Shown here: in pieces, positions 53,614 to 63,940 of the stretch | Layout of the letters: every line of letters starts with the position of its first letter | Numbering within the stretch: the first letter of the stretch is position 1 | DNA from: Hydractinia symbiolongicarpus | Lineage: Eukaryota; Cnidaria; Hydrozoa; Anthoathecata; Hydractiniidae | Reading direction: 5' to 3' | NCBI RefSeq assembly: GCF_029227915.1 | Contig: NC_079884.1 | Coordinates: 19,408,001 to 19,472,000 of the forward strand | DNA length: 64,000 nt | Translations under genes and position numbers: made by a program | The notes under the pieces: generated by a model | Told to the model about the DNA's origin: nothing | Databases searched by the model: none | Seen by the model: the letters and a program-made list of their open reading frames with translations, nothing else

Positions 53614-55220
53614 CTATTTGAAATAATCTTTGATTGAGGATTGTTTTCTATTTTGAAGCTGAAGTTCCTCAATCTTTTTCGTAATGGTTGACAACATTTC
53701 TTGGCATGTATCATCAAAAATAGTAGATCGCTTAATTTTATCAAGCATAGTGATTAGCTCGGTGAAACCAAGCATTTCTTCTTCAACCACGTCTTCACTC
53801 TCATCATCATCCTCGGAAATCTCTTCGACCTGACATGCCATCTCTGGATTTTCAATTGCGTTAATGCTAGCTTCTCGGATTTGATGTCGCCAATTTATTT
53901 CTAATTCGTTAATTCTTGGCTCCGAAGCTGGAACATCGGCGTCAAAATCGATGTATTCTGCAGCAGACATATCTTCAGTTAATTCCTTCACCAGAGCTTC
54001 AAATTCCAAGTCATCTTCTTGATCTTCCATCAATTCACTTTCTCCTTGAACTACGCCACATTTCTCGAAACAATTTTTGATGGTCAAGTTGGTTACTTCT
54101 TTCCACGCATCTTGAACCCATTGAATAGCCATAAGTATGTCTACGCTCTTGATAATTTCAGTTGCAGATTTATTCTCCTGGATCCTTGCAAGCACGTATT
54201 TGACCAGTCTTTTTCTGTACTTCACCTTGAAGTTTTGGATGATCCCCGCATCGAGTGGTTGAAGCCTTGAAGTTGTGTTCTTCGGTAAGAAAATGATTTT
54301 GATTTGTGAAAACTGGCCTATCATTGACTCCGGATGACAGGTGGCGTTGTCCAGAAAAAGAATAACTTTTCTGTCCTCAAATAAAAGTTTTCTGTTAAAA
54401 CGTGCCAGTACAGTTTCCATTACTTGAGATGTCATCCAAGATTTAGGATTTGAAAAGTAGTGAACGTTAGCTGGACGCGATGGATCTTTCAATTTTTTAA
54501 AACAACGCGGGACTTTACTCTTCCAGATAACAACAGGCTGGTCGATCTTTTCCCCAGCTGCATTTACAAAAAAAGCGACAGTTAATCTAAGCTTTGACTT
54601 TTTCCCACCTTTTGCTTGTTTTCCTTTTTCCACTAACCCTTTGGCCGGTAGAGCTTTAAAAAAACAGCCAGACTCGTCCATGTTCCAAATATTTTCTAGT
54701 GAATAACCTTCAACCAATTCTTTGATCCTCTCCATCCAGGAAGTAACCGTTTCTGTAGAAACGTCACCAGCTTCACCAACAATACGACGTTCTTTGACGG
54801 AATATGTTGTTTTCCAACGATCCAACCAACCGTCAGAGGCGGAGAAATTATCAAAATCGCTGTTCTGAAGTTTTTCCTTAATTTCCAACGCCTCCTCTTT
54901 AAGCATTACACCATTAGGGTAGATGTTAGAAGCGCAACATCTTTTGTACCATTCGAATAAGATCTCATTTATCTTGTGATACTTGCCATGGCGGTTACGT
55001 TTTTTTGTTTTCTCACGAAAAATTTCATGTTGTTCACGAATTTTCTTTTCGTCTCTTAAAATATTTGCTGCGGCTGTCTTTCCAATCTTGTAAATGTCTG
55101 CTAGTTTTCTACATCCAAGTTCTGGATTTTTTTGGCGAAATCCAAAAACTTGATCTTATCATCTAATGATAAAGTTTTCTTCGCTAGTTTACCAGCAAGC
55201 TGCTGCTTCGACATTGCCAT
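53614..55220 (-). CDS. pogo/Tigger DDE transposase, one frameshift
   Basis: Starts MAMSKQQLAGKLAKK at 55220. The first 32 residues (psq-type HTH) are in one frame; a single-base shift near 55130 moves the rest to the frame that stays open to 53614. Domains in order: psq-like HTH (KLADIYKIGKTAAANILRDE), CENP-B/Tc5-type HTH (SASDGWLDRWKTTYSVKERR), and DDE_1 core. Core residues are all visible: the first Asp in NMDESGCFFK, the second in VILFLDNATCH and the third in NTTSRLQPLDAGIIQNFK. An acidic linker and a C-terminal SSIKDYFK tail follow. The family binds TIRs, cuts and pastes, and targets TA. Apart from the frameshift it looks intact and young. Confidence 0.9.
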
Positions 55221-55225
55221 GTTGA

Positions 55226-55804
55226 ATGTGCATTAGAAATTCAAAATTCGAAATTCTTTCCAGTTTAAAATTTTACGCTGCAATGTCTTCACGATTTGAA
55301 TGCTATTTTAAAGTTAAAGAAGCTGAAGAGAACACAGATATGTCGAACGTTCAACTAAATGAGATGCTTCTCAAAAACATTGACCAACAGATTGAGATTA
55401 TCCTTATAAAACAGAAAGAATATCGCTTCGACTCGTTTATCCGTGGATACCATGCTTACATGGACATATGGAGCCCAAAAGTCGGAGAAGAGAATTTTTG
55501 TTTAAAAGCGGAAGAAGATAACGAACATGACAAGTTTGCTGTAGCTGTTACAGATGACGATAAAATAGTTGGGCACGTCCCTAAAAACCTTAGCAAACTA
55601 TTCAACAAATTCATGTCGCTTCCTAACTGTACCATCGGATGTAAAGTGACTGGGAAGCGAGTGAACCGTGGTACTGGCTACGGACTAGAAATTCCTGCCC
55701 AGTACCAATTAATTGGTGTTGAAAAGGCAGTTGAGTGGGCCGAGAAAAATATAAGGAAAGTGTTGGACTCGGTAAATAACAAAACTCAAAGATGTACTAA
55801 GTAA
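55226..55804 (+). CDS. HIRAN-domain protein of element E
   Basis: A 192-aa frame. The second Met at 55283 (MSSRFECYFKVKEAEENTDM) is a likelier start because it leaves about 60 bp of shared promoter with the transposase. The HIRAN domain spans roughly residues 70-170, with FDSFIRGYHAYMDIW, EEDNEHDKFAVAVTDDDKI, VGHVPKNLSKLF, KVTGKRVNRGTGYGLEIPAQ and YQLIG. HIRAN modules in HLTF/Rad5 recognise 3' DNA ends at stalled forks, and stand-alone versions exist. A role in end handling, or in recruiting host repair during transposition, is an inference. The older copy at 16683 keeps the domain, so it is a stable part of this element family. Confidence 0.85.
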   Translation: MCIRNSKFEILSSLKFYAAMSSRFECYFKVKEAEENTDMSNVQLNEMLLKNIDQQIEIILIKQKEYRFDSFIRGYHAYMDIWSPKVGEENFCLKAEEDNEHDKFAVAVTDDDKIVGHVPKNLSKLFNKFMSLPNCTIGCKVTGKRVNRGTGYGLEIPAQYQLIGVEKAVEWAEKNIRKVLDSVNNKTQRCTK

Positions 55805-56063
55805 AATGGTTTAAATTTTAAGAAAAAGTGACATTTCATCTCGTTATTTTTCCATTGTCCGCTTTATAGGGAGTGTTTATAAGGGAAACTGTCATTTGGT
55901 GCAAAGATTTTTGTCCGCTTTATAGAGTGTCCGCTTTATAATCGTCCGCTTTATAGAGATTTTTTTATGAGAGTTTGACCTAAATTCTGCCGGTGCAAAA
56001 ATTTTTGTCCGCTTTAGAGGGCTGTCCGCTTTATAGGGTGTCCGCTTTAGGGGGATTCCACTG

Positions 56064-56640
56064 TAACAGAAGTAATCAATATGATCACTGTTTAAAGCAT
56101 TGGGATCGGGTTGTTGGTGTAACTGTTCCCTCATTTCGCGTAAATCTTCACTGTCAATTTCTTGACAGTGAAGATTTCGTGCTTGATCTTGATCAGCGTA
56201 TCCTTTCCTTTCTGGCAAGTAATACAACTCATTTGGACGGCAATTTACTGAAGAGAAACTTGATTTTCTGATGTAATAGTTATTCCATGATACCTTGATT
56301 TGATTCAAGTGCGCTCTTATGACTACGGTGGCCCACAAGTGTCACGAAAATTAAAATTTTCCCACGGGAAATTTAAGATTTCACGGAAAAAAAAGACTTC
56401 GCGGCCACGGCAAATTAAAAACTCTGCGGCAAATTAAACTTTGGTCACGGCCAAATAATCTCTAAATTTAATTTAATTTTTAATAACTAATTAATAACAT
56501 ATTTTAATAACATATTTTCATTCCCACGAGACCAATTCCAAAGACTTTTGGAGCTCTTGTAAACCTTTTTTTTCGAACAATACTCGCGGTAGTGAAAAGA
56601 TTTCTTTGTTAGATGATGTTAAAAAGAATTCATCTCTGAT
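56064..56640. other. Flank of element E with an open minus frame and a hairpin
   Basis: A minus-strand frame (56338 down to about 56066) contains PERKGYADQDQARNLHCQEI and SEDLREMREQLHQQP, then runs into the TIR. It may be an exon disrupted by the transposon. Within it lies a perfect 16-bp inverted repeat, AAATCTTCACTGTCAA (56142-56157) and its complement (56162-56177). Confidence 0.35.
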
Positions 56641-57180
56641 GAAGGTGAAGTAGCGACAATGTTTAATAAATATTTTATAGATTTAATAAGGAAACTTGAT
56701 TTAAAACCCTGGAAATCCAAAGTGGCCTCTTTAGTATCTCTAAGGGAACTTGATTCTATCCTTCTCCATTATACTGATCACCCTAGTGTTTTAAAAATCC
56801 ATTCAAAAACAAAGAGAAACTTTTCCTTTTTACCTGTTAATCCTGAGGAAGTTCATAAAGTGATACTGAGCCTAAATGCAAAAAAGGCAGTCAGTGGCCA
56901 AATTCCAACGAGAATAATTAAGATAGTTGCAGACAAAATTTGCTTGCCTCTTACAAACTGCATTAATTCTTGCATCACTGACGGAGTATTTCCATCAGTA
57001 CTGAAACTATCTGAAGTTATTCCCGTTTTAAAAAAGGGTGACAATTCTCGGAAAGAAAATTAACGACCAATTAGTATTTTGAATAGTTTTTCTAAAATTT
57101 TGGAACAGCTTCTATTTAATCAGAGATATTTGCAACCAATATTTTCATCATTATTATGTGGTTTTAGAAGTATTACACCA
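56641..57180 (+). pseudogene. LINE reverse transcriptase, N-terminal part
   Basis: The 134-aa frame at 56659 encodes FSFLPVNPEEVHKVILSLNA, KKAVSGQIPTRIIKIVADK and LKLSEVIPVLKKGDN. RPISILNSFSKILEQL follows after a stop. This is the RT finger region of the LINE type seen at 33235-35275. An ISL2EU-like element interrupts it right after the FGFR-like motif. Confidence 0.75.
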
Positions 57181-58619
57181 ATTCAACATAGCGCGAGACC
57201 GCGTTAATAGAAAGACTGGGACGAGTTTGGGGTAAACAAACCCGCTCTGGCAGAGACATCGCTTAGGCCTTCTTAACGAAGATCTTGCTGACCGATTTAC
57301 ATCTCTCCAGCAACATGTTCAAATATTTTTATCATTGGGTACGTATCCTTAGCACTGCTCTTGGCAATTGCTTGGTAAACTGGCTTCTTTGAGAGGCTAT
57401 TAGGGATCATTTGCCAAATATTTACAAGAAAATGGGACATTACAAGCTGCGCTGCATTATTGACTGCACAGAAGTTTTTATCGAAAGACCAAAATCTTTA
57501 GAGCTTCAAGCACAAACCTGGTCAAATTACAAAAGCCATAATACATTTAAATTTTGAATTAGAATTTCTCCTGCTGGTTTCATCACTTTTCTGTCAGATT
57601 GTTATGGTGGTCGAACGTCTGACAAGTGCATTTGTGAGGATAGTGGTTTTTTGTTGCGCTGGAAAGAGATGATGAAATAATGGAAGACAGAGGGTTCCAA
57701 ATAAAAGAAGATCTACTTTTAAGATTTTATAGTTAAGTATTCCACCAGGTGCTAGAATAAAAGCGCAAATGACCACTGAAGAATGTAAACGTATTAAAGA
57801 TGTTGCAAATTTGCGGATTCATATTGAACAAGCAATTAATCGCATAAAAACGTTTCGCATTCTCAAGTATGTGTTACCAATCACCATGCTTTAACATGCT
57901 GATCATATTGTTCGAACCTGTGCTGCTCTGTGCAAATTAAAGTCACGCCTCATACAAGCAAAACAATCTTGGTGAAGAAAAAAACGACTTTTTTTAAAGC
58001 CACATATCTATAAAAAACATTATTGGCAAACACAAAATGTTTTGTGATTTAAATTTTTTTAATTTGGTTTTTTAAGTTTTGCCTTACTTTCCTCAACTTA
58101 TGCATAACAAAACCTGTTTGCTTACCTTCTTACCGGAACAGTCTCAACCAAATAATATTTTTTATAAAGGTGTGGCTATAAAAATAGCCTTTTTATTGTT
58201 TTTACTCCATATATGCCATTTATTGTGAGAACGTGTGTTTCAGATAATGCACATAGAAGGAAGACAATTTTTTTTTAAGATTGTTCCAAAACTCAGGATC
58301 AAACTGAACTTTCTCTACCAAAAAACCATACTGAGTCCAAACGAAAAAGTTGCAAAAGTTTAAACCCTAGCTACTTATTCGCATTTTCTCCCGCTAACCT
58401 TCAGACTTCTCAATCTCAAATACTTCGTTAACTCGTCTACCTTCATCTTCTCTATCATTTCAAACTCCATACTTATCTAACAACACTAACTACTCAAAAC
58501 AACTTTCTTTCCTTCTTCCTTCTTGTGCAACTAAGACTAATTTCGGTTAGTTTTGTTTACCCCAAACTCGTCTCAGTCTTTTTATTAACGCGGTCTCACG
58601 CTGTTGAATACACCTTTCC
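57181..58619. mobile_element. ISL2EU/Harbinger-like TIR element (1439 bp)
   Basis: Left ATTCAACATAGCGCGAGACC and right (inverted) ATTCAACAGCGTGAGACC continue into CGCGTTAATA, AAAGACTG and GACGAGTTTGGGGTAAACAA, giving TIRs of about 60 bp. It contains a decayed DDE_Tnp_4 transposase. ACACC occurs next to both ends but the exact target duplication is uncertain. Confidence 0.75.
57381..57975 (+). pseudogene. DDE_Tnp_4 transposase remnant
   Basis: In broken frames: [20 protein letters not shown] (first Asp), [36 protein letters not shown] (second Asp), MEDRGFQIKEDLLL (third acidic position) and DVANLRIHIEQAINRIKTFR. This order is diagnostic of DDE_Tnp_4 (Harbinger/ISL2EU) transposases. At least five stops or shifts; inactive. 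Confidence 0.8.
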
Positions 58620-59403
58620 CGAATTTAAATTATCGATTACATCATCGGCATGAAAACGAGGCACTTCTTAGTAAACTTTGTAAACACTAAAAATACAGCT
58701 GGTGAGTGTGATACTTGCGTTGTGAATGATCTTTTATTGTGTATTTTTCTAAAGGATTGCAGGTTTTTCTTAACGAAACCACTTATAATGTATATAAAAA
58801 CATACTTGCCTTGTAAAAGAAGAATATTACTCTAGAAGCCTGGGGGGTTGGGGGTGCACTAGGTCTGACTTCAAATCCTGAAAGTACATGATGGAAAGGT
58901 CAGAAAAAACTTACTTTCCCATTTTGGTTCATGGTCGTTTGACGGGAAAGATGGCGGAAGGGCGCAAAAAATGCATAAGGGCGTAATTTCCCAAATATGG
59001 TCATGTTATATATCAATCGATCACAAATTTAATACTGATCAATAATCACATTAGAACTTGGGTCTGAAAATGTACCGTTCCAAAGTTAGAAGCATTTAAG
59101 TGAAGTTCGGTATCTTATCTTTTCAAAAAATATATTGTCTTTTCAAAAAAATGTTGTGTATATTTTCTTGTTTACTACATGTTGCATTTTAATTGAAGAT
59201 CATTGCTAATTTTGCAGGTTTGTATTGTTTTATATTGAGTATAGAAATCATACCTAAAGTGTGGACAAAAAGTAAATAAATTACATGTGAATACCATCAT
59301 GCGAATGAATTGTAAGTTTTGTCTCGTGATATTTTATAGCTCTTGTTCATCGTGCATGATATAAAAATTTCTCTTTTTATGTATTTAGAACTAAAAATAT
59401 GCA

Positions 59404-61510
59404 ATGACTAGTGTTGAATCGCCTACAAAGCTACATGCACCGTCTTGTACAAAAGAAGATAGTAAAAAGAGTACAAAAGACCTTACCAAGTGTATTATTT
59501 GTCAGAAAAAACAAGATAATAAGGGAAACAAGAAACTTACAAGTACAGAGAATGGAAGAAATGCTATATTTAACTGTTCAAAAAGTTTGAATGATGATTT
59601 ATTGAAGGGGATACCATTGAGTCAATACGATGATATCAACTACCATGTCAATACTTGCTATCCCCGGTATGTACGTTCTAAAGAGAGATTTGAAAGTAGG
59701 AATGAAGCAGCAACAAGCACAGAAGATCTTGAAGTTAAACCAAAACGAAAAAAATCAAATGTTTCCAGTCCTCCACCTCTAGCTGAGAAGCCATGTGTTA
59801 TTTGTAACCATATCAAATTCAAAGGTGATTTGAAGTGTTTTCGAATTTGCGAAATAAGACGAGCTAATTCATTTTTATCTGCAATAAAATTCAACAAAGA
59901 TGCTGTTTATGACAGATGTGTGTTACTCAAGTGTTCTGGTGATATTTTTGCAGCTGACATTGTGTATCACAGAAAGTGCTTGAATGGCTATATTGTGAAA
60001 TTTGAACGTGATATAGAAGCTATAATGTATGCCAGAAACGAACATCATGAAGGGGCAGTATTTGCAAATACATTTAAAAACTTCCTTTCACCCAGCAAAT
60101 GTTCCAAATAATGTGGAAATGAAATCAATGATTGCTATCGATTTTATGGGTTATGCTCGTAAATTACCTACCAAAAAACTGAAATTGAAGACATACGAAG
60201 ATTTTGCAATGGCATTATGGAAGATATTTGTCAACCTATCGAAAAACTGTGAAAGGATAGACATAATATTTGATCTGTACCTTCAACAAAGTATCAAACA
60301 AGATGAACGTAATAGGAGAATGAAAGCTGATCCAATCGAAGTCAAAATTACACACTTCAAGCAGCAATTACCTGTTGAAATGGATAGGTTTTGGTCATCC
60401 TCAGAAAACAAAATGGGTCTCCAGCAAATGTTCATCAATTGGATGATTGAGTGTTGTCGATCAGAAATTCCTGTTTTCCTTGGTGGTGCAAACACCGATG
60501 ATATAACATCTTGTTTGAAGCTTTGCAATGGGTAGAGATCTGTTGTTCCATCACTCAGCAATGATCACGAAGAAGCTGATGATCGCATCATGTACCATGT
60601 TAGCCAGTCAATCTTAGAAGAAAGATTTGAGAAAGTTATAGTTGCTTTTTCAGATACTGATGTTTTTGTATGTTCTGTTTACCATTTCAAGCGTTGGATT
60701 TTCAATGGTTTGAATGAGTTGTGGGCAGTCAGCGGTAGGAGCGGTACAACAGTTGCATTTCCTGTTCATGACCTGGCAGAGAGGATTGCTCCTGAAGTTA
60801 TAGATATCTTACCAGCTGTGCATGCATTAACAGGTTGAACCATAATTTGAGAATATTGAGTACATTTGTTAATGTAGTAACTGTAGACCTGCAATGTAAA
60901 CATGTATTCAAAATTTAACTGTTCATTCACTTTAAACATGCAATTCATGAAATCTTTTTTTATAGGATGCGACACAACAAGCAAAATTGGAACAAAAACA
61001 GCAGCATTAAAAGTTGCGTCTGGAAGTTGTTTTGGTGCACTATCTTTCTTTGGTGTATCTACTTTGAATGAAGAATTAGTCGACTTAGCACAACATTTTA
61101 TGGTACATTGTATTTCAAAAGATAAGGAAGTTACAACATTTGATCAGTTACGAAACAAGATCTATTATAAAAAATCGCAACTGTTAGATTTAGAGAAGCC
61201 TCCTCCCACATCGTCGAGTGCAATATTACATATTAAACGTGCCTATCTTCAAACGTATGTATGGTTACATGCCCCATTTGTGAGAAGTATTGACATAGAT
61301 CCAACACATTACGGCTACGTATTGGATGAAGAAGGTTATTGCCTGAAGCCAAAAATAACTGAAGATGACGTTTTGCCTGATGATTTACCACAGCCTTGCA
61401 ACTGTCTGAAATGTGCTCGAGCTAATGTCTGTATATGTCGAATAAATAACATTAACTGTTGTCAATATTGTAACTGCAAACGCGAAGAGTGTCAAAACCC
61501 ATTCGAATGA
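59404..61510 (+). pseudogene. FEN/PIN-like nuclease-family protein of element D
   Basis: Frame 1 (59404-60111, 235 aa) has two Cys/His clusters (CIICQKK...HVNTCYPRYV and CVICNHI...YHRKCLNGYI), probably zinc-binding. After a frame change near 60090, frame 2 carries SMIAIDFMGYARKLPTKK, IIFDLYLQQSIKQDERNRR (60258-60320), an in-frame TAG at 60533, NDHEEADDRIMYH (60560-60600) and AFSDTDVFVCSVY. A GT-AG intron (60834-60965) then splits ALTG/CDTTS exactly in codon. The C-terminal exon ends in a Cys cluster (CNCLKCARANVCICR, CCQYCNCKREECQ). The FD/EEAD/DTD/GCD layout parallels FEN1/XPG active sites. The middle region present in element B is missing here. One shift and one stop suggest recent decay. 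Confidence 0.7.
60834..60965 (+). other. Intron of the element D gene
   Basis: 132-bp intron, ACAG/GTTGAACC to TTTTTATAG/GATGCG. Joining restores the TGCDTTS motif that element B carries as TGNDYTS. Confidence 0.8.
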
Positions 61511-62074
61511 AATTAGTAAATCTCTATATCATCAACGAACAAAGGCGCATGATATTTTTGTTATAATAGTTTTTTATATATATAGTGTCGTTTTACTCTT
61601 ATCGTTTGATCAAGATTTTTTATCAAGAGCTGAATAAAATAATTTACAATGCTCCAAATTATGATCAGTATTGAAATTTTTAGTTTAGTATGCTTCACTT
61701 AAATGCTTCTAACTTTTGAACGGAACGGTACCCAAGTTCTAATGTGATTATTGATCAGTATTAAATTTGTAATCGATTGATATATAACATGACCATATTT
61801 GGGAAATTACGCCCTTATGCATTTTTTGCGCCCTTCCGCCATCTTTCCCGCCAAACGACCATGAACCAAAATGGGAAAGTAAGTTTTTTCTGACCTTTCC
61901 ATCATGTACTTTCAGGATTTGAAGTCAGACCTAGTGTACATTGAAGTGCATACTCAACCCCCCCAGGCTCCTAGAGTATATGTATTTGTGATGCCGAGTA
62001 GCAATCAGAAAGGTCAGCAAGAAATTTATCATAATTTAATCTATCCAGGTATATCAACCTCTCGACCTGGTAAC

Positions 62075-62400
62075 TCTTGTTGCGTACTGTTATGCAAAAG
62101 TTCTACTCTTAATAAATCCAGAGTTAAACAGGCATTGGAATGTTTTCATTTCCATCGGATCCAAGTTTGAGAAAACAATGGGTAAGCATCATTTCAAAAT
62201 GTCGTAGAAGGGGAGGTGTGATGTATTCACAGTAAACAAGAACACAAAAGTATGCGAAGTCCACTTTGAAGTACACTGTGTAAAATTAGGTTTTGGTTGT
62301 GAACGGAAAAAATTAATCAATGGCTCTGTGCCATATATATTTACGTTCAAACAAAATAATACAACTCAAAAAAGGAAAAGTCCGAAAAAAGAGCACTTCC
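62075..62400 (+). pseudogene. Broken THAP domain
   Basis: Pieces in three frames: SCCVLLCKSSTLNKSRVKQA and FHFHRI, then LRKQWVSIISKC, then NTKVCEVHFEVHCVKLGF and NGSVPYIF. These match the THAP zinc finger (C-x2-4-C, W, C-x2-H-F, and the AVPTIF-type end). THAP domains occur in P-type and DDE_Tnp_4 transposases and in host factors; this one is likely from a transposon. Confidence 0.65.
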
Positions 62401-62550
62401 TGTAGTAGTCGAAACAGATTCTGAAAGCACATATGAAAGTTCTTCATCTGATTCTGCTGAGATCACTGAAGAACAACCTGGTTTTTTCACTCCTGATGAA
62501 TTAGAAACTATGAAAACTGAGGAATTCAATGTTAAAAGAAAAACTAATTG
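62400..62550 (+). pseudogene. Acidic segment downstream of the THAP domain
   Basis: One frame encodes VVETDSESTYESSSSDSAEI, TEEQPGFFTPDELETMK and a stop. It probably continues the THAP protein after a frame change. Confidence 0.45.
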
Positions 62551-62579
62551 ATGATACTATAAACGACTTTACTGAACAG

Positions 62580-63260
62580 CTAGCTGTGTGTGTAATGTTG
62601 ATTTAATTTACCCCAATCTTTTGGGATTAATACAGGATTTACATCAATAAACTCATAGGGTTGTGTTTCGTTATGTTTTGATTTTTTTGAAGTATTTGAT
62701 ATATTAATATAAGTAACAATCTTGATGGCATGTTCTAACGGTAGTAGTTGGTGTGACAATGTAGATCGAACAAGAAAGTTCGCATATTTAATGTTGTTTT
62801 TTCTTTTTCGAATACTGTCAATACAATGAGCAAAACCAACCCGTTTGTTAACCATAAGCATATCTTTTTGCAGTTTTAATATTCTTGGATTTATGTTACA
62901 CAAACTATCATTAATTCTAGGATCATATAACGTTAGATGGATACCTTTTTGTCAGCATTACTTTTTACAGGGCTGACCATAACAATTCTGTTTTTACTTG
63001 GAGCAAATGCAGTTGTTGATGTGAAAATGCTATCAGCAGATATGTATAGTTCATCCCTAAACGCTCCAAAGTCTTTACAAAGTGTTTACCACTATTTTGT
63101 CGATGCATTTCAATTTCTTTTATCGTGTACGGTGGAATTCCCTCCATGTTTTCCCTCACGCTTTTTCTTCAGTTTCATCGAAGACTAAATCTATATTTTC
63201 CTCAATTATTTTAAGCAAAATATCTCTCATAGTATTGTCTTCCTCCATGTTTATATGAAA
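62580..63260 (-). pseudogene. Unrecognised minus-strand coding remnant
   Basis: Frames at 63260-63170 (MEEDNTMRDILLKIIEENID), 63159-62965 (EGIPPYTIKEIEMHRQNSGK) and 62903-62580 (NNIKYANFLVRSTLSHQLLP) lie in order with frame changes. It is convergent with the THAP remnant. ISL2EU-type elements often pair a THAP transposase with a second gene, so this may be that second gene; I cannot confirm a domain. Confidence 0.35.
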
Positions 63261-63319
63261 CGCGAATAATGTTTACTAAGATTTGCCTCGTTTTTATGCC
63301 CGCAATATTTTACAAAATA

Positions 63320-63345
63320 TAAATTCGGGAAAGGTGTATTGGTGT
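63320..63345. repeat. Short repeat of an ISL2EU-side sequence
   Basis: AAATTCGGGAAAGGTGTATT here is the reverse complement of the sequence at and just outside the right end of the element at 57181-58619. It may mark another terminus of that family. Confidence 0.45.
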
Positions 63346-63769
63346 ATATAGATAATAGAAATGGCGCGTTATAGTTTAAGATCACAAAATGGTAGATTTG
63401 GTTTTATAAACACGTGTTGACATAAACATAGGGTAATTCAGTTCCTACTTTCAGTACACCTCTTGATGTCAATATGTCTACAAATGAATCATCCTCCTCT
63501 GAAGATAAGGGTGGGTATATTTTATCCAAGTTGAGAATATGAAAGCCTCTATTTTGATTACTCCAAAAACTCGCGAAATTTTTTCGATAAATTTTGGCGA
63601 ATCTACAAATTGAAAAGAAAGTTTTGGCGACATAAACTTTGGCGATTCATGACTTTGAACTTATTTTTTATGTTCTTATAAAAAAGTGGCCTATATTTCT
63701 TATAATAGAAAACAATGTAATTTTCTTTCTTATGGTATGTAAAAACTATTGACAAATTTGGTTCATCGT

Positions 63770-63940
63770 CAAAACCACAAAACAGATCAAACACATTTTT
63801 TAGGCTCGTCTTCTTCCGGCTCCCACGCATCGTCATCATCGTCTTCTTCGTCACTAACTTGGTTATAAGCATTTTGCTCCTCTTCATCAATTCTGCAAAC
63901 GGCGTCCAGATCCTTGGTTACCTTATTACACGAAATTAAC
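63770..63940 (-). CDS. Acidic exon-like ORF
   Basis: Minus-strand frame with CNKVTKDLDAVCRIDEEEQN, then AYNQVSDEEDDDDDAWEPEE and a stop. Acidic tails of this kind occur in transposase and host proteins alike. No family recognised. Confidence 0.3.

Larger units (their letters stand above)
53246..56063. mobile_element. Element E: pogo/Tigger transposon with transposase and HIRAN gene (2818 bp)
   Basis: Ends CAGTGGAATCCCTCTAAAGC and, inverted, CAGTGGAATCCCCCTAAAGC. It is flanked by TA on both sides (53244-53245, 56064-56065). Several extra TGTCCGCTTTATA motifs lie just inside the right end and two at the left, probably transposase binding sites. Two divergent genes fill the element: DDE transposase on the minus strand and HIRAN protein on the plus strand, with only a few tens of bases between their starts. 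Confidence 0.9.
58828..61978. mobile_element. Element D: long-TIR transposon with FEN/PIN-like gene (3151 bp)
   Basis: TIRs of about 280 bp (58828-59112 and 61694-61978) begin TACTCTAG(A/G)AGCCTGGGG and share GAAAGATGGCGGAAGGGCGC-type and ATATGGTCATGTTATATATC blocks. TAT flanks both sides (58825-58827, 61979-61981). The right TIR has a small insertion. The only gene inside is the FEN/PIN-like one. Terminal sequence is unrelated to element B, but the target-duplication length and the TA first bases agree. Confidence 0.85.
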
